64,000 nt of DNA from Acinetobacter bouvetii DSM 14964 = CIP 107468 (GCF_000368865.1 NZ_KB849727.1:1011000-1074999); one strand, 5' to 3'; counted from the first letter of the stretch, positions 19,403-27,994 are shown. Notes: generated by a model from the letters alone, not told the origin. A program made the numbers and translations.

Positions 19403-19760
19403 TCTGTTTTAATTCAGAATATCTCTGCCACAAATCCTCCAAAACTACATCCGTCCGCCCCAACACATCATGATTCCAATACCGTACAACTGTTAAACCC
19501 AAAGCCTCTAAAAACTTGGTTCGTTCAGTATCATATTCAATCGCATCGTCTGTGCCATGCTGACTGCCATCTAACTCAATGACTAAACCCAACTCATGAC
19601 AGTAAAAATCCACAATATATGGTGCAATCACATGCTGTCTGCGAAATTTAAGGTTCATAAAACGCTTATTACGTAAAAGTTGCCACATTAAAATTTCAGC
19701 ATCGGTGGCGGTGTGGCGCATGGATTTGGCAAACTCTAATAATGCAGGATCTATTTTCAT
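19392..19760 (-). CDS. DUF559 endonuclease-fold protein
   Basis: This 122-residue protein is of the DUF559 (PF04480) type, related to Vsr and other PD-(D/E)XK nucleases. The key segments are MRHTATDAEILMWQLLRNK, FRRQHVIAPYIVDFYC and LVIELDGSQH, with the Asp and Glu-x-Asp of a nuclease-like active site, then YWNHDVL near the end. The gene is tightly framed by repeats. The AGGGA that acts as ribosome site 7 nt before the ATG belongs to REP copy C. The final Thr-Ser-Pro codons and stop are read from REP copy B. No cellular function is established for these stand-alone proteins. Confidence 0.85.
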   Translation of the reverse strand: MKIDPALLEFAKSMRHTATDAEILMWQLLRNKRFMNLKFRRQHVIAPYIVDFYCHELGLVIELDGSQHGTDDAIEYDTERTKFLEALGLTVVRYWNHDVLGRTDVVLEDLWQRYSELKQTSP

Positions 19761-19768
19761 TTTTATTT

Positions 19769-19815
19769 CCCTCTCCCCCTTGCGAAGCAGTGCTTCTCAT
19801 CCCATAGGGAGAGGG
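19769..19815. repeat. REP-type palindrome, copy C (with inner hairpin)
   Basis: Outer arms CCCTCTCC and AGGGAGAGGG enclose an extra inner hairpin, GAAGCA-G-TGCTTC. It ends 8 nt before the DUF559 start codon and supplies its ribosome site. Confidence 0.8.
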
Positions 19816-19906
19816 AACTTTCATTGTGAATCTAATTTTTATTATGAAATTTTAGCCCCACCAATATATCGAAATTTATAACTTAAATTTGATATGTAAT
19901 GGATTT

Positions 19907-19939
19907 CCCCTCTCCTTTCAGGAGAGGGTCAGGGAGAGG
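19907..19939 (-). repeat. REP-type palindrome, copy D1
   Basis: CCCCTCTCC-TTTC-GGAGAGGG is followed by TCAGGGAGAGG, in the same orientation as copy B. Confidence 0.85.
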
Positions 19940-19954
19940 TGAATCTAAAAACAA

Positions 19955-19988
19955 CCCCTCACCCCGACCCTCTCCCAAAGGGAGAGGG
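19955..19988 (+). repeat. REP-type palindrome, copy D2
   Basis: CCCCTCACCCCGACCCTCTCCC-AA-type head and palindrome in the orientation of copy A. It forms an inverted pair with D1, 15 nt apart, and ends 8 nt from the stop of the J-domain gene. Translated, this element reads PHPDPLPKGEGE, a signature of such repeats. Confidence 0.85.
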
Positions 19989-19996
19989 CGAAAAGC

Positions 19997-21067
19997 TTAA
20001 AGCACTTGATGCTCCAACAACATCTCCAACCCACTCTCTTTTCCCATATAGCCTAGCCGTTGCTTTTCTACTTTCACTTGCTGTTTTAAAGCCGAAGTGT
20101 CTGCATCAATCTGCTTATACAAGTCCTCAATTTTTAGTTTGCCTTTAGACTTTTGCACGGTAATTTTAGCGCTTTCAGACCATACCAAAGCATCAATCAA
20201 ATCATCTATTTGGCTTTGCAGTTTCTGACATTGCGCATCCAGCGCCATTTTATAAAACTTGACCTGCTCGGCACTTAAACCCTTTTGCGAACTGCTTTGA
20301 CTGGATTCCACCTGCAGCTGCAATTTCAGCAGATAAAACAAATCCTGCTGTTCATAGGCTTCATTGGCGCGCTGGAATAATTTGGTTTTTTCTAATTTTT
20401 TAGTTTCATCAGGTTCGCGGTCAGGGTGAATGCTGGCCGCAATTTTTAAATACACCGTTTTCAGCGACTGCTCGACTAGCTTTTCTGCCTGTTCGCGTTT
20501 TTCTTGCTGGCGTTTGAATTTGGCCTGTTCACGCGCTTGACTGTAATGCTCTCCGTTCCAATCCTCATGCTCCCACTCGGTATTTTCCCAATCCTCAGCC
20601 TCGTCCATTTCATTGGCTTCTTTAAAATCACCATTCAGATCTGAATACGCTGCATCATTTTTCTTTTTAGATTTCTTATTGAGCTCATACTCAGCCATTT
20701 GCTGATAATATGCATACAGCTCATCCACCTTTTCCAGCTGCGCTTGATTCAGCAGCTTTGAAGATTTCAGTATTTTGGCCAAGGCATAAATTTTATCATC
20801 CAGCTGCGCAGCATCGGCTTTGCTGAACTCATAACGGCTTAGGCTATTCCAAAGCTGTTCTAATTGCTTAAATAACACTTCATGCAGCGCTGCATACACC
20901 GGCATAAAGCGCTTGCGGCTATATAGTTGAATATCTGATTTTGCATTTTCCCATGCCGCCAGTTCCCGTTTCAGCTGTTCAATTTGATCAATTAAACGGT
21001 TGAGCTTTTTCTCAGGAGTAGAGCGCTCGATATTGGGCTGAACCGTGGTTTTTAAATCAAAAGCCAT
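19997..21067 (-). CDS. J-domain (DnaJ-like) cochaperone-type protein
   Basis: This 356-residue, highly charged, largely helical protein carries an internal J-like domain with HPD at 214-216 (KIAASIHPDREPDE), followed by FQRANEAYEQQDLFYLLKLQ. The J motif would stimulate the ATPase of an Hsp70 such as DnaK. The flanks are coiled-coil-like: N-terminal LNRLIDQIEQLKRELAAWENAK and C-terminal QCQKLQSQIDDLIDAL. An acidic, Asp/Glu/Trp-rich linker lies around residues 150-180. The start at 21067 is chosen because the upstream 36 codons look non-coding. A REP pair lies just downstream. Confidence 0.75.
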   Translation of the reverse strand: MAFDLKTTVQPNIERSTPEKKLNRLIDQIEQLKRELAAWENAKSDIQLYSRKRFMPVYAALHEVLFKQLEQLWNSLSRYEFSKADAAQLDDKIYALAKILKSSKLLNQAQLEKVDELYAYYQQMAEYELNKKSKKKNDAAYSDLNGDFKEANEMDEAEDWENTEWEHEDWNGEHYSQAREQAKFKRQQEKREQAEKLVEQSLKTVYLKIAASIHPDREPDETKKLEKTKLFQRANEAYEQQDLFYLLKLQLQVESSQSSSQKGLSAEQVKFYKMALDAQCQKLQSQIDDLIDALVWSESAKITVQKSKGKLKIEDLYKQIDADTSALKQQVKVEKQRLGYMGKESGLEMLLEHQVL

Positions 21068-21204
21068 AAGTAAATGCAAAGCAAAAGAGCGATTATAGCG
21101 CAACTTTATGAATGAACACCCAAAGCCTGAATCGGCTATTAATGCCATATCGTTTCCATGCAATAGTTGGCACAATCAAGACAACAATAAAATGAGAATA
21201 TTCA

Positions 21205-21741
21205 ATGCCAACACAAGCAGATTTAATATTTAATCAAGAACTAGCCGCGTGGGTGCAAGCCGTCGGTTCCGTCATTGCCATTTTCGTGGCCATTAGTGTA
21301 CCTCTATATTTAAACCATTTAGAACTACAGCGTGACCGCACATTGCAAAACATACAAAAGCAAAAATATTTTGTGACACTCCTGCCCACGCTCTACCGCA
21401 TTAAGCGCTACAGTGACGATTTCCTTATACAAATGCAGCAAAATAAACAAAGTACCGAAAATATTTTGCATACCCTAGAAACCGAATATTTAGAACTCAT
21501 TCCAGTCTTTGCCAAAGAACTGCATATTTTTGTGCATAGCCAAATATACGATGCCAATTTAAACCAGCTGGCTTTTGAACTGTTTCATTCTGAAGAAATC
21601 CTGCAACAGCATTTATTGTTAGCCAACGACAAAAAACAGATTAAACATCAAAATGCATTAATAGAGCATGGACAGCATATTCATCGCCTGAGCATGGCTT
21701 TAATTGAACACATAGAACAATATTATGAAACATCTAAATAA
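21205..21741 (+). CDS. hypothetical membrane-anchored protein
   Basis: This 178-residue protein has one hydrophobic segment (about residues 15-36, WVQAVGSVIAIFVAISVPLYL), then a long helical, Gln/Leu/His-rich cytoplasmic region. I recognise no domain. It is divergent from the J-domain gene and has AT-rich codon use. The gene is probably real because of its length and the clean N-terminal anchor. Confidence 0.5.
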   Translation: MPTQADLIFNQELAAWVQAVGSVIAIFVAISVPLYLNHLELQRDRTLQNIQKQKYFVTLLPTLYRIKRYSDDFLIQMQQNKQSTENILHTLETEYLELIPVFAKELHIFVHSQIYDANLNQLAFELFHSEEILQQHLLLANDKKQIKHQNALIEHGQHIHRLSMALIEHIEQYYETSK

Positions 21742-22034
21742 AGGCAACATCTGAATAATTGATTCAACAGAATAGTTTATTCTAATCAAAGCGAGCCTTA
21801 ACCTTTTTACTTCTGCATCCCATAGTTCTATTTTTTTAAAAATAGCAGCCCTGTTCAGCAGGCTACTTTTGTCTAAATTGAAATTAAAAATCAGCATAGC
21901 TGGCACATATTGTGCTGTACTTTTCTTATATTTCTGCGCCATAAAAACTGTTTAAATCATAACCATTTACCGTTAACAAATCGTAAAAAAATTTGCTTGA
22001 GCAATTCTTCAAATCTCGCTTAAGATGAAATCTA

Positions 22035-22053
22035 ATGTACGGTTTTTGTACAT
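22035..22053 (+). promoter_or_regulatory. inverted repeat near the gltI promoter
   Basis: ATGTAC and GTACAT are separated by 7 nt. Upstream, TTGAGC and TAAGAT with 18-bp spacing form a plausible promoter, so the repeat would lie just downstream of the start of transcription, about 90 bp before gltI. No regulator can be named. Confidence 0.4.
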
Positions 22054-22143
22054 GTCAGAAATCATCTTTGCAACAACCTGATGGCTTTAAACCATCGACA
22101 ATTAAAGCAATTGATGAACAAGCAATAAAAAGGAGTTTTGCCA

Positions 22144-23091
22144 ATGATCTATAAACGCACCATGACCTCCCTGTTCTGTGCAAGTGCTCTCATGCTCGGT
22201 CTGAGTGCCTGCAGCGACAATAAAGCTCCATCTTCTGATAAGCCTGCGGGCGGCGAAGCAACAGCTTCCGACTCAGGTACTTTAGATAAAATCAAAAAGT
22301 CCGGCACCATTGTCTTGGGCTACCGCGACTCCTCTATTCCATTTTCATATATTGCCGATAATCCAAACCAGCCCGTTGGCTATGCGCATGACCTGCAGCT
22401 GAAAGTGGTAGAAGCGGTCAAAAAGAAATTAAACATGCCGGATTTAAAAGTCCGCTATAACCTTGTCACCAGCCAGAACCGTATTCCTTTAGTCTCTAAC
22501 GGCACTGTCGATTTAGAGTGCGGTTCCACCACCAACAACAAAGAACGCCAGCAGCAAGTGGCCTTCTCTACAGGCTTCTTTGAAGTCGGTTCCCGCCTGC
22601 TTACCGCCAAAGATTCCGGTGTCAAAGACTTTGCTGACCTTAAAGGCAAAAAACTGGTGACCACTGCGGGCACAACATCAGAGCGCTACATCCGCCAGCA
22701 TGAAAAAGAGCTGGGCATTGGTGAAGTCATTTCGGCCAAAGACCATGCGGAATCGTTCTTAATGCTGCAGAATGGCCGCGCGGCAGCCTTTATGATGGAT
22801 GACATTCTACTGGCAGGTGAAAAATCGAAGGCACAAGATCCAAATAAATGGGAAATTGTCGGCACTGCGCCGATTCATGAGATTTACGGCTGCATGATGC
22901 GTAAAGGCGATACAGGCTTTAAGCAGGTTGTTGACGATGCCATTAAAGCGACTTACAGCTCAGGCGAAATCAACGAAATGTATAAGAAATGGTTCCAAAT
23001 GCCAATTCCGCCTAAAAATATTAACTTGAATTTCCCAATGTCCGATCAGCTGAAGGCGCTTATCAGCAATCCGCATGACCGTGACGAATAA
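22144..23091 (+). CDS. gltI: glutamate/aspartate ABC transporter substrate-binding lipoprotein
   Basis: This family 3 solute-binding protein captures acidic amino acids in the periplasm for the GltJKL membrane complex. It has 315 residues and a lipoprotein signal with lipobox LSAC. GTIVLGYRDSSIPFSY opens the mature domain, and ELLGIGEV/FMMDDILL segments fit the GltI type. The ATG at 22144 is chosen because AGGAG lies 8 nt upstream; a TTG two codons earlier has worse spacing. It heads gltIJKL and is separated from gltJ by a strong hairpin. Confidence 0.9.
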   Translation: MIYKRTMTSLFCASALMLGLSACSDNKAPSSDKPAGGEATASDSGTLDKIKKSGTIVLGYRDSSIPFSYIADNPNQPVGYAHDLQLKVVEAVKKKLNMPDLKVRYNLVTSQNRIPLVSNGTVDLECGSTTNNKERQQQVAFSTGFFEVGSRLLTAKDSGVKDFADLKGKKLVTTAGTTSERYIRQHEKELGIGEVISAKDHAESFLMLQNGRAAAFMMDDILLAGEKSKAQDPNKWEIVGTAPIHEIYGCMMRKGDTGFKQVVDDAIKATYSSGEINEMYKKWFQMPIPPKNINLNFPMSDQLKALISNPHDRDE

Positions 23092-23114
23092 TCATCCCTA
23101 AACATTCTGTAAAT

Positions 23115-23143
23115 GCTTAAGCCAAAAGGAATTTGGCTTAAGC
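23115..23143 (+). other. intra-operon hairpin between gltI and gltJ
   Basis: GCTTAAGCCAAA pairs exactly with TTTGGCTTAAGC across a 5-nt loop. It lies in the 68-nt gap after the binding-protein gene. Such hairpins often stabilise the upstream message so the binding protein is made in excess. Confidence 0.6.
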
Positions 23144-23159
23144 TAAAAAGGGAGTTTCT

Positions 23160-23903
23160 ATGAATTATAGCTGGAATTGGGGTGTGCTCTTCCAATCCAC
23201 AGGTGTGGGAGATTCCACATATCTGGAGTGGATTTTAATTGGCCTGGGCTGGCTGTTTGTGATTGCGCTGGTCGCATGGAGCATTGCCATGGTGCTCGGC
23301 AGCATTTTAGGCATCATGCGGACTTTGCCCAGCCCGGTTGCCCGCGGCATCGGTACGGCCTACGTAACCATTTTCCGAAATGTGCCGCTGTTGATTCAAC
23401 TCTTTATCTGGTTTTATGTGGTGCCTAATTTCCTGCCGGCTGGAATTAAAAACTGGTGGATGAATGATTTAGGCGCCAACACCACGGCGTTAATCTCGGC
23501 CAGTGTCGGCTTAGGCTTATTCACCGCCGCCCGCGTTTGTGAACAGGTGCGTACGGGCATTGAAGCTTTGCCTGTCGGGCAAACCAATGCGGGCTATGCG
23601 ATGGGTTTTTCCACAGCTCAGCTGTACCGCCACATTATTTTGCCACAGTCTTTCCGCACCATTTTGCCGCCGCTCAGTTCTGAACTGACCAACTGTGTAA
23701 AAAATACCTCGGTCGCCTCTTTGGTTGGGGTCGCAGAAATTATTGCGCAAATGAAAACTATCAGTGAGTACACGCAAAACACCATCGAAATTTACACCTA
23801 TGTCACCATTATTTTCATGGTCATTAATGTTTGCCTGATTGGCTTTATGACCTATCTGGAAAAACGCCTGCGTGTTCCTGGCCTAATTGCAGGAGATAAA
23901 TAA
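23160..23903 (+). CDS. gltJ: glutamate/aspartate ABC transporter permease
   Basis: This inner-membrane permease has 247 residues of the HisMQ type, with several membrane helices and the EAA-loop segment (GIEALPVGQTNAGYAMGFSTAQLYRHIILPQ) that contacts the ATPase. Its longer N-terminal part before the first conserved helix fits GltJ rather than GltK. GGGAG precedes the ATG, and its stop overlaps the gltK start by one base. Confidence 0.9.
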   Translation: MNYSWNWGVLFQSTGVGDSTYLEWILIGLGWLFVIALVAWSIAMVLGSILGIMRTLPSPVARGIGTAYVTIFRNVPLLIQLFIWFYVVPNFLPAGIKNWWMNDLGANTTALISASVGLGLFTAARVCEQVRTGIEALPVGQTNAGYAMGFSTAQLYRHIILPQSFRTILPPLSSELTNCVKNTSVASLVGVAEIIAQMKTISEYTQNTIEIYTYVTIIFMVINVCLIGFMTYLEKRLRVPGLIAGDK

Positions 23904-24586
23904 TGGATTGGCTGACTTCATTTATTCAAGATTTGCAGCAGTCTGGCCCTGCTCTGTGGCATGGTTTAAGCATCACGCTCAAAGTGGTGATCAGCGCAAC
24001 GATCGGCGGGGTCTTTATTGGCACGCTGCTCGCATTGATGCGTTTGTCTTCCATTAAAGCGCTGAATTGGTTTGCCAAAGGCTATGTCAATTTATTCCGC
24101 TCCATTCCACTGCTTTTGGTCTTAATGTGGTTTTATTTTGCGGTGCCTTTTATCTATACCGGAATTACAGGCAATTACCTCACCATCGACACGGCGCTGG
24201 TATCCAGCATTGTGGCCTTTATGCTGTTTGAAGCGGCCTATTTTTCTGAAATTGTCCGTGCCGGCATTCAGTCCATCCCTAAAGGGCAAACTTCAGCGGC
24301 TTATGCGCTGGGCATGAGCTACAGTCAAGCCATGCGCTTGATCATTCTGCCTCAGGCATTCCGCAAAATGACGCCTTTGCTGCTGCAGCAAACCATCATT
24401 CTATTTCAGGATTCCACCATGGTTTACGCCATTGGACTTTTGGACTTTTTCCGCACCAACTACGTGCGCGGCGACTTAATGTCCCTGCTTACTCAATATA
24501 TTTTATTCGCTGGTTTGGTGTATTTCACCATCAGCATGATCGCAACGTATGCAGTTAAAAAATTGCAGCGGAGGTTAAGTGTATGA
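23903..24586 (+). CDS. gltK: glutamate/aspartate ABC transporter permease
   Basis: This second permease has 227 residues, with the matching EAA loop GIQSIPKGQTSAAYALGMSYSQAMRLIILPQ. It pairs with GltJ to form the membrane channel. It overlaps gltJ by one base and gltL by four bases (ATGA), showing translational coupling. Confidence 0.9.
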   Translation: MDWLTSFIQDLQQSGPALWHGLSITLKVVISATIGGVFIGTLLALMRLSSIKALNWFAKGYVNLFRSIPLLLVLMWFYFAVPFIYTGITGNYLTIDTALVSSIVAFMLFEAAYFSEIVRAGIQSIPKGQTSAAYALGMSYSQAMRLIILPQAFRKMTPLLLQQTIILFQDSTMVYAIGLLDFFRTNYVRGDLMSLLTQYILFAGLVYFTISMIATYAVKKLQRRLSV

Positions 24587-25326
24587 CAGATCAAAAAGTA
24601 ATGATTGACCTCCAAAATGTCAGCAAATGGTATAAAGACTTTCAGGTATTGACTGACTGCACTACGCAGATTTGCCAAGGCGAAGTGGTTGTCGTTTGCG
24701 GGCCTTCAGGTTCTGGAAAATCGACCCTCATTAAAACAGTGAATGGTTTAGAGCCTTTTCAGTCCGGCACCATTTTGGTAGATGGCATTTCCATTAATGA
24801 TCCGAAAACAGATTTAAATAAGCTGCGCAGCCGTGTCGGCATGGTGTTCCAGCATTTTGAGCTATTCCCGCATTTATCCATTACTGAAAACCTGACCATT
24901 GCGCAAGTTAAAGTTTTAGGCCGTTCGGAAGAAGACGCCAAGAAAAAAGGCTTGGCCTATTTAGATCGTGTCGGCCTCAGCGCGCAGGCCGCTAAATTCC
25001 CTGCACAGCTGTCTGGCGGACAGCAGCAGCGTGTTGCCATTGCCCGGGCGCTCAGCATGGATCCGATCGCCATGCTGTTTGATGAACCGACCTCGGCCCT
25101 AGACCCTGAAATGATTAATGAAGTGCTGGATGTAATGGTGCAGCTGGCCAAAGAAGGCATGACCATGATGTGCGTCACGCATGAAATGGGCTTTGCCCGG
25201 CAAGTTGCCAACCGCATTATTTTTATGGATCAGGGCAAAATTGTCGAAGACTGCACCAAAGATGAGTTCTTTAATACTCAGCGCGGTGAACGGGCGCAGC
25301 AGTTCCTTAACAAAATTTTGCATTGA
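24583..25326 (+). CDS. gltL: glutamate/aspartate ABC transporter ATP-binding protein
   Basis: This 247-residue ATPase powers the transporter. Walker A is GPSGSGKST, the signature is LSGGQQQRVAIARAL, Walker B is AMLFDEPTSALDPE, and the switch His is in VTHEMGF. It is the last gene of gltIJKL and is followed by a terminator. Confidence 0.95.
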   Translation: MTDQKVMIDLQNVSKWYKDFQVLTDCTTQICQGEVVVVCGPSGSGKSTLIKTVNGLEPFQSGTILVDGISINDPKTDLNKLRSRVGMVFQHFELFPHLSITENLTIAQVKVLGRSEEDAKKKGLAYLDRVGLSAQAAKFPAQLSGGQQQRVAIARALSMDPIAMLFDEPTSALDPEMINEVLDVMVQLAKEGMTMMCVTHEMGFARQVANRIIFMDQGKIVEDCTKDEFFNTQRGERAQQFLNKILH

Positions 25327-25338
25327 TTCAGCACCATC

Positions 25339-25369
25339 AAAAGCAGATCTGCGGATCTGCTTTTTTTTT
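25339..25369 (+). terminator. rho-independent terminator after gltL
   Basis: AAAAGCAGATC pairs with GATCTGCTTTT and is followed by more T residues. Confidence 0.92.
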
Positions 25370-26028
25370 ATCCATCATTAGACCTCAGCATGTTGCAAGC
25401 CAAATCTCCCCGTGTATTCACCCGTACAGCATGCAATCCTAAAAGAGCATTGCTGCCATCACAGCACATTTTCACTGAAGGCTAAAATAAGATTGCTTTG
25501 ATTCATATGCCTGCTCCAGTGCCGCCGCTGATGCATTGCAGAGTTTTCATAAGGGATAGTTTTCACGTGCAAATACGGCTTATTGGAGTGACAGGCTTTT
25601 TTTAATTTTTAATCATTGCGCCCAATGCGCTTAAAATTCACATCATAAAAAATAGATGTTAACGGCCTTGAGCTAAAATTGGTTTATCTCGGTGCATTAA
25701 GCGCGGACTACTCTGAATAATTTTGCATTTTGTTTATGCAGCGGACATTCGTTAAATTGGGGACAATGATGCACCTTTGCAAAACACTGAAATAAAATCC
25801 ACTATTTAATAAATATAAATATATGAAATAAAATAAATTTATAGAAATTAATTAACATAAAAAACGCACTAATATAGTGCAACATCTAAGTATTTGCTTT
25901 ATATCGAGTCTTGCATATTTTTAATCTAAATTAATCAAAATTTCCCTTAATCAATCCTCTTTTCGAAATCGCCTGCATCGATATACTGGGTTTCTTTTGT
26001 GACACTACGCACTAAATTAGGACTCACA
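25370..26028. other. long intergenic region before amt
   Basis: About 660 bp hold no convincing gene. The last 250 bp are very AT-rich, with a small GCACTA-ATA-TAGTGC hairpin near 25866-25880. A sequence at 25758-25773 (TGGGGA, 5 nt, ATGCA) has the GG-N10-GC spacing of a sigma-54 promoter but is a poor match elsewhere. A GGTGCA at 25691 and a TGCACC at 25770 are only NtrC half sites. Confidence 0.4.
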
Positions 26029-27216
26029 ATGCAAAATATTGACTTACTTTTTCTCCTCCTTGGTGCAGTTTTAGTGCTTGCAATGCATGCTGGATTCGCG
26101 TTTCTTGAACTCGGCACTGTACGCCATAAAAACCAAGTGAATGCGCTCAGTAAAATTTTAACGGACTTCTCCCTTTCCGCCATTGCCTATTTTTTTATTG
26201 GCTATTATATCTCCTACGGTCAGCATTTTTTCCATGCAGGCGCAGCCCTGGCTGCCGATCACGGCTACAATTTAATGCGCTGCTTCTTTTTACTGACCTT
26301 TGCCGCAGCCATCCCCGCCATCATTTCAGGCGGCATTGCGGAACGCGCCAAAATGCGCTCTCAGGCGCTGGCCACTTTACTGCTGGTGGCCTTGGTTTAT
26401 CCATTTTTTGAAGGCATGATCTGGAACAGCAACTTTGGCTTCCAAAGCTGGCTGCAGCATACTTTTGGCGCCAGTTTCCATGACTTTGCAGGTTCCGTCG
26501 TGGTGCATGCCATGGGCGGATGGATTGCGCTGGCGGCGGTGCTTTTGCTTGGCCCGCGCTATGGGCGCTATAAAAAAGATGGCCGCATCAGCGCTCACCC
26601 GCCCTCTTCTATTCCATTTCTGGCCCTCGGTTCATGGATTTTAATCGTCGGCTGGTTTGGCTTTAACGTCATGAGCGCACAGCGTCTAGATGCCATTTCA
26701 GGGCTGGTGGCCATTAATTCACTGATGGCCATGGTGGGCGGCACGATTTCAGCAAACTTCATGGGCAAAAATGACCCCGGCTTTTTGCATAATGGCCCAC
26801 TGGCAGGCCTCGTCGCGATTTGCGCAGGCTCAGATATTGTTCATCCTGTAGGCGCATTAATCATTGGCGCGGCGGCAGGCATTATTTTTGTCAAACTGTT
26901 CACATATACCCAAAATAAGCTGAAAATTGATGATGTTCTGGGAGTCTGGCCATTGCATGGCGTATGCGGCGCATTCGGCGGCATTGCTGTGGGAATTTTC
27001 GGTCAGCAATGGCTAGGCGGCCTCGGCGGCGTTTCTTTGCTTTCACAAATTCTTGGCACCGCTCTGGCGATTGCTATTGCGCTTGCAGGCGGCTTTACGA
27101 TATACGGCCTTCTAAAAGTCACCATGGGGATCCGCCTCAGCCAAGAAGAAGAATTCCGCGGCGCAGACCTCTCTATCCACCGCATCAGCGCCAACTCAGA
27201 AGATGCTATGTTCTAA
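26029..27216 (+). CDS. ammonium transporter (Amt family)
   Basis: This 395-residue channel conducts ammonium/ammonia across the inner membrane. The pore twin histidines are seen at His160 (SVVVHAMGGW) and His310 (VWPLHGVCGAFG), and hydrophobic segments fit the 11-helix Amt fold. There is no obvious export signal beyond the first helix. The ATG at 26029 has AGGA upstream; an earlier in-frame GTG is less likely. No glnK lies next to it, unlike in many bacteria. It is convergent with a HAD gene across a strong hairpin. Confidence 0.9.
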   Translation: MQNIDLLFLLLGAVLVLAMHAGFAFLELGTVRHKNQVNALSKILTDFSLSAIAYFFIGYYISYGQHFFHAGAALAADHGYNLMRCFFLLTFAAAIPAIISGGIAERAKMRSQALATLLLVALVYPFFEGMIWNSNFGFQSWLQHTFGASFHDFAGSVVVHAMGGWIALAAVLLLGPRYGRYKKDGRISAHPPSSIPFLALGSWILIVGWFGFNVMSAQRLDAISGLVAINSLMAMVGGTISANFMGKNDPGFLHNGPLAGLVAICAGSDIVHPVGALIIGAAAGIIFVKLFTYTQNKLKIDDVLGVWPLHGVCGAFGGIAVGIFGQQWLGGLGGVSLLSQILGTALAIAIALAGGFTIYGLLKVTMGIRLSQEEEFRGADLSIHRISANSEDAMF

Positions 27217-27233
27217 GTAAAGGAATCCTGTCC

Positions 27234-27281
27234 GGCAATTTAAGCAAAGCGGCCAAATTCAACCGCTTTGCTTAAATTGCC
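27234..27281. terminator. long hairpin between convergent amt and HAD genes
   Basis: GGCAATTTAAGCAAAGCGG pairs over 19 bp with its exact complement across a 10-nt loop. The stem is stronger than usual and lacks a long T-run, but its place between convergent stops fits bidirectional termination. Confidence 0.7.
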
Positions 27282-27298
27282 TGCCTTTTGATTGCAGC

Positions 27299-27994
27299 CT
27301 AGCCTAAAAATGTCCAGATCTGATCCAGCTGCTGTATGCGGTTAGAAACCATCAGCTGATCTGTATCTGCCGGATGAAAACCTTCCAGCAGAATGGCCTG
27401 CATGCCTGCACCTAAGGCCCCCTGCACATCATTCACGGGATGATCGCCAATAAACAGGCAGCGCTCTGGCGCTATGCCCAACTTCGCGCTGGCCTGCAGA
27501 AAAATTTCAGGTTTCGGTTTACTGATCCCCGCCAATTCAGAACTGACAATTTCATCAAAATAATGCGTAAAGCCTAAACCCTGCAAAATATTCAGCCGTG
27601 TAGCATGGCCGCCATTTGAAATGACGGCCAATTTATAGCGTTTTTGCTTTAAATTTTGCAGTAAAAACTCTGCACCCGGCATTGCAACCGCATGCCGTCC
27701 AAAGTGTTCAAACCAGAACGCGCTCAATTCCTTCAAATCCGGCACGGTTTTCCAGTGCAGTTCCTGCAATAAGGCATAGGCAACCGATGCGCCAATGCTG
27801 GGATGCGTTAACTCTTCTTTTTTAGGATAGCCGCCATTGTCTATGCGGTTAATAATGCGCTGAATTTTAGGCAAATCCATCTCCAGCAGCTGTGCTGCAT
27901 AGCGCTGCGCAAGAAACTGGCTATAAGCGCCGATACTCTGCCCGCGGTGAGTCAAGGTATTGTCCAAATCAAACAGTACGGCTTGTATGCTCAT
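27299..27994 (-). CDS. HAD-superfamily hydrolase
   Basis: This 231-residue phosphatase-like protein has the HAD nucleophile motif DLDNT at 9-13, motif II ISNGG, the Lys of motif III in KPKPEIF, and motif IV GDHPVNDV. The helical cap between motifs I and II is type I. It resembles the YjjG/GS1-like small-molecule phosphatases; nucleotide or sugar phosphates are possible substrates, but none can be assigned. Confidence 0.85.
   Translation of the reverse strand: MSIQAVLFDLDNTLTHRGQSIGAYSQFLAQRYAAQLLEMDLPKIQRIINRIDNGGYPKKEELTHPSIGASVAYALLQELHWKTVPDLKELSAFWFEHFGRHAVAMPGAEFLLQNLKQKRYKLAVISNGGHATRLNILQGLGFTHYFDEIVSSELAGISKPKPEIFLQASAKLGIAPERCLFIGDHPVNDVQGALGAGMQAILLEGFHPADTDQLMVSNRIQQLDQIWTFLG

Noticed and set aside
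19292..19988. CRISPR-like array
   Set aside because: The repeats are palindromic, alternate in orientation and have irregular spacing with a gene between them, so they are REP elements.
19939..20148. 69-codon plus-strand frame beginning with PHPDPLPKGEGE
   Set aside because: It is REP sequence read as protein plus antisense of the J-domain gene; it is useful only as a REP signature.
21700..21942. 80-codon minus-strand frame after the hypothetical gene at 21205
   Set aside because: It overlaps the end of that gene, has no ribosome site, no recognised domain and an irregular composition.
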